In this document: one piece after another, positions 36,483 through 48,944 of the stretch
Layout of the letters: every line of letters begins with the position of its first letter
How positions within the stretch are numbered: the stretch's first letter is position 1
NCBI GenBank assembly: GCA_010909165.1
Contig: MU008175.1
Span: 496,001-560,000, forward strand
Source of the DNA: Anthoceros angustus
Lineage: Eukaryota; Streptophyta; Anthocerotopsida; Anthocerotales; Anthocerotaceae
Direction: 5' to 3'
Length of the DNA stretch: 64,000 nucleotides
Program-made: the position numbers and the translations under genes
Notes under the pieces: model-generated
Told to the model about the DNA's origin: nothing
Databases searched by the model: none
Seen by the model: the letters and a program-made list of their open reading frames with translations, nothing else

Positions 36483-37829
36483 GGTATATTTAAGTTTGTT
36501 CTTAATCGTGAGGAACACTTTGGCCCTAAGCTTGTGTTTATTGCTGTCAGCAAAATAGCTTGCTCCCTTTCACTCCCTTGGCTTCTCAAGTTCCTGCATG
36601 TACAAAATTTGTGGGCTGGTGGCTTCGAACATATGAAGCACAATAGAATTGCCGGCACGTCTTTTGCTTGAGCGGCATTCACAATGTCATCAATCAGCAG
36701 ATGAGCTTCAAGGGCCTTCCTGCGTCATATTACGGATTTGTGAAACATTTTAAGCTACTAATACCTAGCAAAGATGTACGTGAATATCTAGTGTTGATTT
36801 GCACACTACATATGAGACATTCTAGTAATCTGTCTCCAGTTGTAGGCCTGGATCATGCCCAACATCGCTCTTATCGACTCCGCTAGCTGCAATCCACCCC
36901 TCCAGATCTGTGCGTTCCGACTACATAGCTGGCTAGTAAAGAAGCTATGTCTCGTGTAAGAGGCAGGTGCTCGGTATCCGCTGGGTATGGAGAATTCTCT
37001 CCTCAAAGAAGGCCCACATGTTACATGATGGTCGCCTAGACAGAGGCTGCGAACTCTCAAGGCTTTGTGTGGAGGCAGCCAGCCAGCCAGCCAGCAGCCA
37101 GCCACATCCAGCCAACACGTCATAATTGAAAGGATCCCAACAGTCCGTAGGCCAGCCCCCCCTCTCCCCCCACTCTCCCTTCTCTTGCAGCACTATATGT
37201 ACTGCTCGCTGGCTGTGCCAGTGTCTCTCTCTCTCTCTCTGCGAATCGCCTGTGTACAAGTATCTGTGTACCATGCACGATACCGATTGTGCCCAGCTAG
37301 CACTATGTCCAGGTCTGTTGTAGGGTAGTGATGAGCTAAAGAATGGTGGAAACACCTGCGGCAACACGATGCAAATAGCACGGATCCGAAGGTTAGCCCC
37401 AGGACGATTCTACGCTTAGAAGCCTCGTTTTCTGCATGGTGCAGTCGCCTTCGTTCTTTCGTTAACCTTTCCCAGCAGTCTTCTGCATGTTTGGTTTGCT
37501 AGAATACATCGGGTCCATACGGTTCGGAATTCCAGTACTAACCGTAGATCCGGCAGTTGCGATTTGAGGTCATCTGTCTTGGAGTGGTAGAAACCCAGCA
37601 AGACCTCAGTCACTGACCGACGGTCCAGCATTACCCCAGGCATGAGACAAAAACGGGTCTTCGGTCTCTTGATCTCAGGTAGGAGCATGGCAAGAGCCCC
37701 GGCGTAGGGTTCCATTTTCTTCGTTTCTTTACCAAATGCCGTCTGGTGCATTCCAAAGGAAAACATTCTCACTTTCCATAGCAGTTTTGCAGTGCGTGTG
37801 TAGGATGAGCAAGTCTGTCAACAGTCTCA
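36483..37829. other. Intergenic DNA between convergent genes
   Basis: Holds the 3' ends of the MYB gene (plus) and the alpha/beta-hydrolase gene (minus). A CAGC/CAGCCAGC tract lies at about 37076-37105 and a TC run at about 37221-37240. No further gene is supported. Confidence 0.55.
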
Positions 37830-39841
37830 TCAGGCAGGCACAGCTTCCCCTACAGACCCACTTGATGTGCCTAGAAATTCCCTGATGACGGCAAGAGTTT
37901 CTTCGATCTTTTCTTCGTGGGGCAAATGACCGCAATTCTTGATGAACTTGAACTGTGCTTTTGGGAACACCTTAGCCAACCGCTCAGCGTTCCATGGAGG
38001 AACTATTCGGTCCGAGTCTCCAGTCACAACCAAAACTTCAGACACACAAGCAACGAGGTAGTATGAGGCTTCTGCATCAAATACCAACCCTACACACTTC
38101 CTCGACAGACCACTCCATCAAACCCTGTTTCACAGCAAGCAATACTACAATGCAGACATGGCAGTATATATCCCTTTTACAAGTACCTGGACAGGTGATT
38201 TCGTTCAACCTCTGACTCAAAGGTCGCTCTCCATCAGAGCCAGCTGCAAGTGAGATCACAAATTCCAGCAGGGCCTTATCCCAGTCTCTGCATCCCAGTG
38301 GCTACAAAAACAGCGAGACCTGTTAAAGAGGTGACCCATTTGCATACTTTCGACTTCTTTAAGGATAACGAAGTCATGTCGTACCTTTGTGTAACCATCG
38401 ATCACATAGTCATCTGCCTTCAGTGGGTCAAACCAAGCATATCGCACAATCCACCGCCCACCCTTGTCCATTACAAATCGCAGCTGCAACATATGGATCC
38501 GACTGTTAGTAACTCTACTCTGAACACCAAACAAACAGGTGAAGAACATACCTTCCCACACTAAGATGAGGCCAATCGGACACTTACCAGCCATACGGCA
38601 AGGCTTGTTCGCAGAAGCCAAGACAGGGATTTCTTCGAGAGCAGCAGGAGGCTCCCTAAAGCACTCTTGAAGAACCCTACAAAAGCAAGAGCAACTCCCA
38701 CCAATGCACTCCAGACAGTAGAGAGACCTCTGAGAAAGCTGTTTGGCTTCTTTGGCGATGATTCTTGCTGTACTGAGTCATCTCGACTCTCGTCTGCTCG
38801 AACAAATTGATTGACCACCAGCGGGGCTATCAAAGCTGGTGCCAGCATAACAATAGCCGCCACTCGCTCTGGTGCTTCCAAGTAGGCATTAGCTGCCACA
38901 ATACAGCCTGCTGAATGCCTGCCGACTTCCACACACCCCATATTGATGTACAACTGTCAGCAGCAGCATACAAGGCAGACCATGGAAACAATTCAATACG
39001 ATAAAGAATGGGCCAAAGTCTTCTCAACCAAGCACTGATGCAGACCCCTTCCAAAAACGCAGGCCTACCCAATCAGAATAGCTTGCTGGGACTGCAGTAG
39101 ATCGATGAAAGAAAGGGCAGCCGCTGAAGAAAACCCAAGGCTATAAGGGTTCAGCAGGGAATTGTCCCGTTTCGCTGCAGCTTTCTCCCGAGCTCCAGCA
39201 GCAACTCTACTAAAGGGATGTGATGCACGAGATGTCAGACCAAAAGCTGGCCTATCAAATGCAAGCACTCTATTGTGCAGAAGCTTGGCTAGTGGCCTCA
39301 TAATCCTCTCATACGAGAATAAGCTGGCACCGAATCCATGTAGCAAAATGGCTGGAAGCGAATCGTTCCTGTCCACTGCGCCATCCTCGACAGCGATGCT
39401 CACCTCTGCCAAATCTGCTGTGACACGCTTCGGCCCAAAGGAAGCAGAAGGAGTCTCTTCCGGATCATTAGGATGAGACACTTTGTAGTGAAGTTGGACA
39501 CCGTAGAAGTCGGCAAATTTACTGTCAGGGTCCGCGAGCTGCCAAGGGTCCATGAGTTGGGATTGATCTATGCCCGCCACAGACTTCTTCAGCTTCTTGG
39601 AAATTGACCGTTTCCACCCTTCTGACACTGAATCTACATCCTCCACCCACGCATCAGATGATCCATCACTCCAAGAAGCCGCGCCATTGCTTGAAGAGCA
39701 GACTACTACAGAACTCAAATCCGAACTCCTCCCGCTCTGTTTTGGGAGGGGAAAAAAAAGGCGGGAGGTCTGGAACAACGGCGTCTCATCAGAAAAACCC
39801 ACAGATTCAGACCTCTCCTCTGACCAGCTCCCGGAAGCCAT
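37830..39841 (-). CDS. Alpha/beta-hydrolase, probably plastid-targeted, 5 exons
   Basis: Serine hydrolase of the alpha/beta fold; substrate unknown. Exons on the minus strand are 39841-39069, 38918-38588, 38483-38385, 38301-38187 and 38035-37830, with GT-AG borders and matching phases. They total 1,524 nt, giving 507 aa. The Ser-rich, acid-poor N-terminus resembles a plastid transit peptide (inference). Visible fold landmarks: oxyanion-hole motif LLHGFGAS; AFDRPAFG; nucleophile elbow GHSAG across intron 1 (Ser about 260); MLAPAL; a hydrophobic insert (about residues 315-365) that may be a membrane-associated lid; acid GDSD (Asp about 448); and His in NCGHLPHEE (about 476). The catalytic triad is therefore complete. 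ATG at 39841 (MASGSW) is the first in frame; an upstream extension has no ATG. It resembles plant plastid hydrolases of the At1g80280 type from general memory. Confidence 0.92.
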
Positions 39842-42400
39842 GGACAACTGTTGGCTCAAGATTTGCTAAACTAATGACCCCCTATGCAGATCGCTCACCT
39901 CAAGTCGGCTGCGACATTAGTACGAGCAGCTGACAATACGGTCAACCAGTCCCAGAGTAGAACCCACAAAACAGTCCAGTACTCCGATCCGGGCAAGATG
40001 AAGGATGCGAAATGCGCACACAGGAGAGGAGAGGCAGCTGGGGTGAGGAAACGTACACCGCAATGTGAGAGATTTGCACGGCACGAAAATGCTGACGAAT
40101 ACGGGGAAGACGACGCAGCGAGCTGCAGCGCCACGGCTGCAAACCCACCAACTGCGAAGCACGCCATGCCGCCACCTGACGGTCAGAATGAGGTCACACA
40201 GTAATTGAACGTCACCAAGAATGTCCCTAACTCCGATTGCAGCGACACTGGAGAAACTACAGTTCTTTTCAGCAGGACGTAAATACCGGGACTAATGTCA
40301 CCCATTCATCTTACCAGCTTCGTCATCACGCAAGCTGGTGGACAGCTTAATCGAAGCCGACCAATGAGCCTGAAACTCAACGTGGAATACTGAAATTTTA
40401 AATCATAACCTTTCCTTAAGGGAGAAACACATACTTTTATCGTCAAAGCCTAATTTGTCCAACAAATAAAGTGGATCGTTATGTACCTAATAAAGAGACG
40501 AGATGGTACCATCTGCAGCAAGACACTCTGAAACAAAAACCATGAAGAGCACCGTGAATTAGAGTATTACGTTTTAATCGAACCGAGAATCTTCTAATGC
40601 GCCAAACTTTCAAGCTCTGAGGAGAGCAAAATTTGGACACGCAATATTGGACACTTCCGTCTGAAGAAGGTCACAAAGTAGGAAAAGTGTAGCCTTGCTC
40701 CATGTGGGGATACTTTTGCTAACGAAGGTTAGCAGGGTGCACACTTATAATCTAATGTCGATGTAGTACTGGGGTTCGTTCCACAAGGGACGGACTCGTG
40801 CTTATTCTGCCTAAGTTCCACAACTTCACGCCTAAACGGACTTCATCATCTTGAGTCCGGCGGAAACCGCGGAGCCCAGGCTTGTGCCACACGGCAACTC
40901 AACAGACCAGGCATGCGACCCACCGGACCTTCCCACAAGGCTCCGCTCAAGGTGTTTGGAAACACCATTTAAGGTCCGGCGAACTAGAACAGATTTATGG
41001 ACGCGTTCCTCCGTCTGTCACTGTACCCTAGCGCCTCTGTGCACAAACCTCCTTCACTCTACATCATCCAGCTCAAAACTCTCGACTCCCTTACAATAAC
41101 TCCAACACAATGCACAGGCCCATAGCACCTTCCTTCCTTCTTCCTTAATCACATAGCTAGTACCAGAAACACTGACATGCCGACGTATTCACACAGGACT
41201 ACCGTTGCTCCTTTTGACTGCTTCGAATCCGTGAGGTAGTGACTTCTCATCCTGCAACCCCACAGCCTCCGCCCCAGCCACCAAGGATGGCTCCGCGCCA
41301 AAGGTCACCTCCACAGCGCCACCTGAGCCCAATTTTGACCCTGGTCTGCACCCATCAAGCATGTTAGCGGAGCTCATCAGTAGAGCTCTCGACACATTCC
41401 CCTACCACCAATTGATCCTGCAAGATGACATAGGAACACACTCAGCTCCTCAAGCACAAGACGACGAGAGCACAGAAAGCGCCAGATTGGCACAAGGAAT
41501 AGTTTATTGGTCTTGGGCACTAAGGCCTCCTTATATAGCCCCACTGAGGCTTACATCTAGATAGCAACCCCCCAACCCTAGAGGCTGCATCTCGATAGCA
41601 AAATTGGTTGGACCTGCCAGCTCACCCTAATCTAACTAGCCTATATATGTGCGAGCCAGATCGCAAAATCTCTAACTCCCACCACCATCTATGATGGCGC
41701 CTGGCATGTTGATGCATACCCTTAGCCCTGGGGCGCCGCAACCTGGTAGTAGCTCATCATTCCTTGACCTTCTTCCACCGGCCCACACCCGCGGTGCTGA
41801 GTCAGGTCTGGGACTCGCCCGCTGGCCAGGACCATCCTGACCACTCCCGACGGACCAACTCCACCGAGGCATACTTCAATAGACTTATTCCAGGAAGCCT
41901 CCCCTTAGCGGACATATCTCCCTCGCCGGACCGCCCCATCTCGACGGACCAATCCAGCGCTCGCCGGTTCACCTCGGTCCTCGACAAACCGAGGGTCTAG
42001 GGATTACACTCTAAGTGCAACCTGGCCAAAAATGGCCTTATAGGCTGACTCCACCCTATCCCTATTAAAAAATAACAGCTCAAAAGAAACAAAATGAGCA
42101 TAAAACAAGCCATCGGGGTTATCAGCATTAAATTTGGCACTCTACACTCCATATTGCGTAGGTGGTAGGCCTTGGCACATCCCTTTATAAACTTGTGGAA
42201 TTCCTTCTAGTAGCTCCGTAGATTTCATAAGCAAGAGAGACAAGGTGGCTTTGTTGCATGACCAAGTACATACGCGAAGACCTGTCACTTGTCTCCATTC
42301 GCAGCTCATTCAGAAGACTTGAGGATGACGTGCTCTATGACAGGATCGTCTCGAGTGGCACCTGTAACTCATACCCACCACAAAGACTTATCCACAAGGA
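39842..42400. other. Intergenic, repeat-like DNA without a supported gene
   Basis: Starts as the promoter side of the hydrolase gene. From about 40760 to 42030 the sequence is GC-rich with phrases typical of LTR or transposon flanks (for example TATATAG at 41533-41539 and GACCGAGG-like words), but no matching end repeats were found. No protein motif was recognised in the short ORFs. Confidence 0.4.
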
Positions 42401-43585
42401 TTACAAGATCTAAGTATATATTTTAGTATTAAAATAATGTGGCGGGAGAAACACATTGCCGTTAATGTGAGACCGCCCTAAAATTAATGGTAGCGGGGCT
42501 ACATATTTCGGGCAGAACATAATCACATCATTCAAGTTTGTATCCTTGGCCTCCATTTTTCGTGACAAGAACTCGTCCCTAAGGTCGCGTACAAACCGTG
42601 TCTTGACTTTCCTGAGCTTGGATTGGTCAGACATGTATCCCACTTTTTTGCTGGTGCGGGTTCTCTCAATGTGTCCGATTCACGAGATGTGCGGTGTGTG
42701 GCGGCGGCGAGGCGGTATGGGTGCATGATGATGATGTGACACCGTGGGATCGGCGTCGCAAGGCGCCTTGCGTTTCACATGCATTAGCGCAGAGCACGCA
42801 CGACATCGGCTTCCCCGCCCACCGAAAACACCGGCCACACCCGGGTTGGGCTTGCTCCACCCTCTTGTCGGCCTGTGTGAGTTACAATCCTCAGGCGGCC
42901 ATGCGGCGTTGGCCAGCGGCCGTGTGGGTCCTGGTCACTGCTTGCTTGGAAGCCCTTGGTACCATACCCCCACCCCGCCTCCCCTCCTCCTCCGCCTCCC
43001 TCCCCTCCCCTCCCCTCCCCTCCCCTCCCCTCCTCCTCCTCCTCCTCCTCCTCCTCCTCCACACCCACTGCCCAACCATGCAAGGGCACCTCACCTCGGG
43101 ACTGCCCAGCCCCAACACTGCACCTCCTCACTCTCCCAGAACCCCTGTTACATTCAACCCTACTCAAGTTGCCCCCCCCAACCTACGCCATGCAGCCGAA
43201 GTCTCCTCACAACTGTTCTTATGACACATGCTCCTCGCTTCACATTGGTGTATGCTGAGCTCTATGGTGTCAAATGCTGCCCGTTTTGCGGCAACAAGTT
43301 CTTTAATGTCGACCTTCTACAGCCCCACCTATTCCACCATTCAACAAGGCGGTTGGGCGGCCACAGATATGCACCCCGCAACACTCCCTTTTGTCCTAAA
43401 TTACTTGGGCACTACCATGCCTCTGCCGCTACTACTGCACCAGGGTGTGTGCATGGTTTGGTGCCACACTTTTGTGCCATATGGCAAAGTACATTTGGCT
43501 ATCTTGTGATAGAGTGTGAATGGTGTGAATATGAATTTTGAATGATTTACTTTTATATATTTTATCATGTATTCTTATCTTATAG
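42400..43585. other. Low-complexity region with CCCCT/CCTCCT tract, no supported gene
   Basis: A pyrimidine tract of CCCCT then CTC units lies at 42978-43060. The open frames through it (for example 42744-43541 on plus) are Pro/Ser/His-rich, change character at the tract and show no domain. I do not call them genes. Confidence 0.5.
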
Positions 43586-43587
43586 TA

Positions 43588-43656
<69 letters not shown>

Positions 43657-43658
43657 CT
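43588..43658. repeat. ATT trinucleotide microsatellite
   Basis: About 70 bp of uninterrupted TTA/ATT units in an AT-rich setting. The poly-Ile ORF on the minus strand follows from it. Confidence 0.95.
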
Positions 43659-43916
43659 TTATTATTATCTTTAACTTTTTACTTTTTACTTTAACCATAA
43701 AACTTAACTTTGGGTAAGTCTAAATCACCTCACTTACGCTGACAATTGTGCCGTGGTTCGACATCGATTGGCCCCACCTCTCTCCTTCCTCCGATCCTCA
43801 CTTCGCCTCCCCTCCTCCTCCTCGCTGCGGTCCGCTTGTGCTGCCCGGCCGCTTGTTCCCATGGCTCTAGGAGCACTCATCGTTTAAGGAAGCTAATTTG
43901 AAGCGGCAGGCCAAGG

Positions 43917-44578
43917 TCAGGTAAGATCTACGCCCGTGATCGATGCCGAACGAGATACTCCTACCTTCAGGGCCAAGGTATGGAATTGGCACGATGGTGA
44001 TGGGAAGCTCCACGAGAAAGGCTTGGACGTTCGAAACGACAAGTTTTTGATGGGTTTGAAGGAGAGACTGGGAGGGCCGGACGTGTTGTCTGATGCCTTT
44101 AGCAAGGTACGAAACGAGAACATAGGCTTTGTATGGCAAGGTACGAAACGAGAACATAGGCTTTGTATGGCACGGTACGAAACGAGAACATAGGCTTTGT
44201 ATGGCAAGGTACGAAACGAGAACATAGGCTTTGTATGGCAAGGTACGAAACGAGAACATAGGCTTTGTATGGCAAAGCACCGACACACTCTCACCTCAGG
44301 ATTGGAGGCACGTAGATGATCTATTATACCACATCTATGGGAAACGCCCAAGCAGGTGCAACTCTCAGCGGGTGCCCAGGTCCATGGCTTTGGGGCTTTT
44401 GGTAGAGAAGAAATTGTGCAAAGCTGTGAGCTGGGCGGCCTTCCTTTTGAAGACTGAGGTGAAGAAAGAGGCGAAGGAGGCAAAGGAGGCGAAGAAGAAG
44501 AACACTGGGATGGAAGAGAAGGAGGTGCAAGTTGAAGAAATGGCATCGGAGGAGGACAAGGACCGTTATTCTCCATAG
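43917..44578 (+). pseudogene. Unknown ORF split by a 34-bp tandem expansion
   Basis: Two plus-strand open frames flank a tandem array. The first (about 43936-44193) has AERDTPTFRAKVWNWHDGDG and NDKFLMGLKERLGGPDVLSDAF. The second (to 44578) has DTLSPQDWRHVDDLLYHIYGK and a Lys/Glu-rich tail. The frames differ by one base. Four extra 34-bp units add 136 bp, which shifts the frame by exactly one, so the two halves would be one frame with a single unit. Family unknown; a transposon-encoded or lineage-specific protein are equal possibilities. Confidence 0.55.
44104..44273 (+). repeat. 34-bp tandem repeat, five units
   Basis: Five near-identical units starting AAGGTACGAAACGAGAACAT, at 44104, 44138, 44172, 44206 and 44240. 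The third has CGG for AGG. The repeat lies inside the split ORF and encodes KVRNENIGFVW in one frame. Confidence 0.95.
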
Positions 44579-44904
44579 GGCCGGTTAGCCTGGCTCGTGA
44601 CGAGGTCACAGAGCTGAGCCGCTTGCTCCTCCCTCCTCCCTCCTAAGGCTTCTAAAGCCTCTTCTACTCCAGGTGATCATGAGGTAGAACGGGAGTCGAT
44701 AGGAGTGGAGGCCGCATTTGGTGACGCTGGGGCAGAGCAGTTACACAATTCCAATGAGCAGCCAACTGCAGCGGAAGACCTTAGAGACATCATCGGCAAA
44801 GGTTCGTCTTCTCAGGGTTGCATGAGGTGTTGCAACTTTACGGGGCCGAACAACATAGGCGGGGTCTCGGGACTCGACATGGGTGGACGGATGCTGATGT
44901 TGGG

Positions 44905-46050
44905 GCACCTGTGGCTGGTGATATGGTGCTAACCTAATTGTGGATGCAGGATATTGGATAGATTGGCTGGAGGATGGTGGTGCTGGTGATTTCCTGCTGA
45001 TGTATGGGTGCTGGTGGTTTGGCTTGGATGCTAATGTTGCTGGTAACTGGATGTCGGCTGCTTTTTGGCGCTAGTCTTCCGCCGGCCGGCATGATTTCGA
45101 ACCTGTGATTTCATGCGCTTGGTGGCTCATTGCTTGTTGCTCTTGTGCCATTCGACAAGGCTCACCTCTTTTCAGGCTAATGTCCTGCTTCTTATTCTAG
45201 CGTTCTACTTTGTCGTGGCTGTAAGGGCTTGGTGCTGGTGGTAATAATCTATTGACGTTGGTGGATGTTGGATTCAAGCTAATTCGTCGTGGCTGGTGAT
45301 TTGGTGCTAACCTAGTGGTGGATGCAGGATGTTGAATAGATTTGCTGCAGGCATTCGGTGCTGGTGATTTCCTGTTGATGTATGGGTGCTGGTGGTATGG
45401 GTTGGATGCTGATGTTCCGGTAACCCGATGCCGGATAGCTTCTTCTCACGCCTCTCCGCCACAGTTGTTTCGAGAACCGTGATTGCACTTAGTTGGGGCC
45501 GTGGCCTGCTATTTTTGTTGCTCTTGTGCCGCCCATCTTGGACAGGGCTTACCTCTTTTCAGGCTGATGTCCTGCTTCTTATTCTAGCATTCTAATCCGT
45601 CGTGGCTGTAAGGGCTTGGTGCTAGTGGTAATCTAATGACGCTGGTGTATGTTGGATGCAAGCATAGGTATTGGATGCTGATTCTGGTGGTAATTATCTT
45701 ATTGTACTGTGCTTCCATGATTTCCTCTTTTCAGGCTGATGTCTTGCTTCATCTTCCAGCGTTCTACGGTCGTCGAATTTGTTAGGGCTTGGTGCATGCG
45801 TATGCTATGTGTGGCTACCGGATTTAAGCATAGGTGGTGGCTGCTGAAGGGGGTGCTAGTTGTCTAACCTTGCTTAGATCTAATTTCCTCTGTTCAGGCT
45901 CTTGTCCCACTTCGTCTCGTAGCGTGCATAAATCGTTGGGGGTGTTAGGGCTTGGTGCATGCTGTTGCAACTCTGCTCATGCTGTATGATGGTGCTAAGG
46001 GCTCGTTGCTGATGCTGGTTCTATTGTGGATGCTGATCTGGTGTAATCGG
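44905..46050. repeat. About 380-bp degenerate tandem repeats
   Basis: Two good copies (about 44912-45290 and 45291-45670) share GCTGGTGAT..TGGTGCTAACCTA, ATTTCCTG(C/T)TGATGTATGGG and GTCCTGCTTCTTATTCTAGC at equal spacing. Partial, more diverged copies with TTAGGGCTTGGTGCATGC follow to about 46050. No coding signal. Confidence 0.7.
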
Positions 46051-46239
46051 GTGCTTGTTGTCTTGTGTACTCCTGGAAGGTTGTTGAGAGGTAGGCAGTG
46101 AAGGGTTCGGTCACTTAAGAGTTTTGGTATGTCTGCCTGGCTCTACATATATTATGAAACCTAGATGCTATTGATGTTTTGGTTTTTCAAGAGATGGGAT
46201 CTTGCAGATGAGTCCGGAAAGCCGTTTTTTCATGCTGTT

Positions 46240-46735
46240 CCTTGTTCATTATTAATGTCAATAATCACAAAAATATGATTGGAAGCCATTTAAAACAGCA
46301 TGCGATGACGTGGCTCCCTTGTTGTAGATTACGTTGTAAAGCCTTTTTCTCAAAATTTGTTCTTTATTTCTTCAAAACTCTTTATTATTATTATTATTAA
46401 TCACAAAATTCTGATTGGAGGCCATTTGCAACAGCGATTGATGATGTGGCTTCCTTGTTGTAGATTACGTTGTAAAATATTTCTCAAAATGTGTTCTTTT
46501 TTTTTTTAACTCTTTACTATTAATCACAAAAGTATGATTGGAGGCCATTTACAATAGCGATTGATGACGTGGCTCCCTTGTTGTAGATTACGTTGTAAAG
46601 AATCTTTCTCAAAATGTGTTCTTTATTTTTTTAAACTCTTTATTATTGTTATTAATCACAAAAAATATGATTGGTGGCCATTTACAACAGTGATTGATAA
46701 CGTGGCTCCCTTGTTATAGATTACGTTTGTGGAAC
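46240..46735. repeat. About 130-bp tandem repeats, four units
   Basis: Units share TAATCACAAAA, (A/C)TGATTGG(A/T)(A/G)GCCATTT, GA(C/T)G(A/T)(C/T)GTGGC and GTAGATTACGTTGTAAA. The TGATTGG anchors are at about 46275, 46411, 46534 and 46667, i.e. spacings of 136, 123 and 133 bp. AT-rich, non-coding. Confidence 0.85.
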
Positions 46736-46919
46736 GTAATAGTACTGGATCAAGTTCGTTCATTTCGGACCAGGACCGAACTCGTTTGGTTGAGAATTGA
46801 TTAGGGAAGACATGCCGGCATTCTTTTTGTTCCTGTTGAAGCTGGAAGTATAAAGGATTGTTAGGTAGGCATAGGGGATACTGAGGGGAAAAGAAACGGT
46901 CCAAAATGACCCCGCAGTG

Positions 46920-47045
46920 AAGCAGGTAGGTAGCCTAAAGGGGCGGTAGGCTAACAACCTACCACCGTAGGCTGCCACCCTACGCCGGTAGGTTGAGGAA
47001 GTCTGAGGAGCGCGGACAGACTACCGCGGCAGGCTACCGTCATAG
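46920..47045. repeat. Diverged GTAGG/CCTAC inverted motifs
   Basis: Short inverted words such as GGTAGGTAGCC, GGTAGGCTAACAACCTACC, CCTACGCCGGTAGG and CTACCGCGGCAG lie next to AAACGGTCCAAAATGACC, which resembles the LTR-I phrase AAACGGGTCAAAACGACC. This is a diverged relative of the LTR-I palindrome region. Confidence 0.55.
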
Positions 47046-47049
47046 GTTG

Positions 47050-48600
47050 AGAACGTTTCGAATAGGAAAAAGGAATTTATGAGCAGGATATATCTACAAT
47101 ATATGCCCACTAATGGGAAGTTAGATAAATAGGCTAAAATAGGGAATAATTAATTAGGGACCTATTAGTTAGAAGGTAATTAATTAGCGGCCGAAATTGA
47201 ATAGGAAAATAGGTAATCAAGGGAGGAAAAAAAGTATTTTAGGATGGTGAACCCAATCTAGGGTTGAGAGGCATTCACATGGCGAACATCTGGGGGAAGA
47301 AAGTCCAGTTTGGGCAGCACCATCTCTCACCTCCAACTGGAGCATCTCCACTTCGCGCGAAGAACTGGTGCTTGAGCATGAAGAGGAAGAGAAGAAGGAA
47401 GGAAGGCGCCATCACCGCGATCGAATTGAGAGAAGAAGGAGACTGGGCACGGGCTGGAAGAAAGGAGGAAAACCCTAGCTGCGAACTGAGCTCAGGGGAG
47501 AAGACGAAGGAGGAAAAGAGGGAGGCGCCAGGGACCGTGGAGCGAGGCCCTACTAGAAAAGGCAGCCTATGTTACAGTCCTTATTGCAATTTCATGTTAC
47601 ACTTCCAAATTGCAACATGCTATTTAGGCTTGGTATTAAGATTGACACTATTTTCTTCTCATGCTGTCACCATCTTAACATGAACCTGGCTCTCTCTCTC
47701 ATCACCTCATCCTCTTAAGTACAACCTCCCTCTCGCTAGCATTGTTTATGATTTCAAACATATACAATGAAAACTTGTTATGTTATAGTCCTTGTTGCAA
47801 TTTCATGTAACACTTTCCATGGGGAACACTCAAAAAGTTAGGTGGCTTGGTGTTAAGTTTGTGATTCTCTCCTCCACCTTCTCTCACCATCTTAACAACA
47901 TACAAGTGGTCTCCTGACCCTACACCTTGCCATTAAGAGCTTATCATGAAGTTTGTTGGTTTGGTGTTAAGTTTGTGATTTTCTTTTCCACTTTCTCTTA
48001 CCATCTTAACAATATGCTCCTGGTCTCTCCTTTCACATCACACCCTTAGTTACTGCTCCAGTATGACACCCATTTCTTTATTGTTTCCCTCTGTGTGTTG
48101 CAATATGTTTGTGACAATGAGCTCCCCTCTCCCACCAGTATTTTATTCTTCCCCTCTTGCTTCTCATATATAGCAGTTTAGAGTACCTCTATCTCTCCCA
48201 CTGTGGGTGTCATTCTCTTTCCATCTTACCTCCTTTGCATAGCCATGCATTAATGGTTAATGTACCTTCCCTCTTCAATGCACCCTTGTGTCCACTCCTG
48301 GTTTTTGTTTTCAAGCCCCATGTACACAGCTGAAACCCTTGCTATAACCTAACCATGTATAGTAGGATTCTACATTATTTATATGTCTATCTATATACGG
48401 TTGGCCGACTTGTTATGTATAATCCTATATATGTATATATATATATATATATGTATATAATGAATACATACTCTTTATGTATAGGTACAAATTCATAGAT
48501 ATCTAACCATGGCATAGTTATAAGTATACACCTCATAGATTAATATGTACCTCATCATATTTACCACCAAATGCGACACATGCATTACGTTTCTTCAAAC
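47050..48600. repeat. Diverged LTR-like and tandem repeat DNA
   Basis: From 47090 to 47240 the sequence (AGATAAATAGGCTAAAATAGG and following) resembles the LTR-I stretch just after its TATA box. From 47560 to 48050 a phrase (TATGTTA..GTCCTT..TTGCAATTTCATGT) occurs twice about 210 bp apart, and GGTGTTAAGTTTGTGATT recurs about 95 bp apart. A TA-rich run lies at 48427-48462. No gene is supported; the ORF 47264-47683 lacks recognisable motifs. Confidence 0.5.
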
Positions 48601-48849
48601 GCCCCTTTGTGCGTTTTCCCCAATCTAGACTTCCCAATCCGGACTTTCGCTTCTTATACTGTATAAATGCGGCACATATGCCATAGTTTTCGAGTTCATT
48701 CCACACCTAAAACATATCGAATACAATGCGCTACGAAATATGGAATGCCGCTCTACATGTGTGGCGCTGCTATGCGATCTCCCTTCATGTTGTGATCGAC
48801 CATCGCCCGTCCTCGGCCCAAGCAGCGTGCGCAGTTCATTCGCACCAAG

Positions 48850-48922
48850 CACTCCACCTCCACCTTCTCTCACCTCCACCTTCTCTCACCTCCACCTTCT
48901 CTCACCTCCACCTTCTCTCACC
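48850..48922. repeat. 16-bp minisatellite CCTCCACCTTCTCTCA
   Basis: Four to five exact tandem copies immediately beside the 3' edge of the minus-strand LTR. The last copy continues into a phrase also found at about 47866-47920. Confidence 0.9.
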
Positions 48923-48944
48923 ATCTTAACAACATGCAAGTGGT

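Noticed and set aside
42744-43541. 265-aa Pro-rich frame
   Set aside because: It crosses a CCCCT/CTC tract, changes composition abruptly and shows no recognisable motif; a competing frame is also open.
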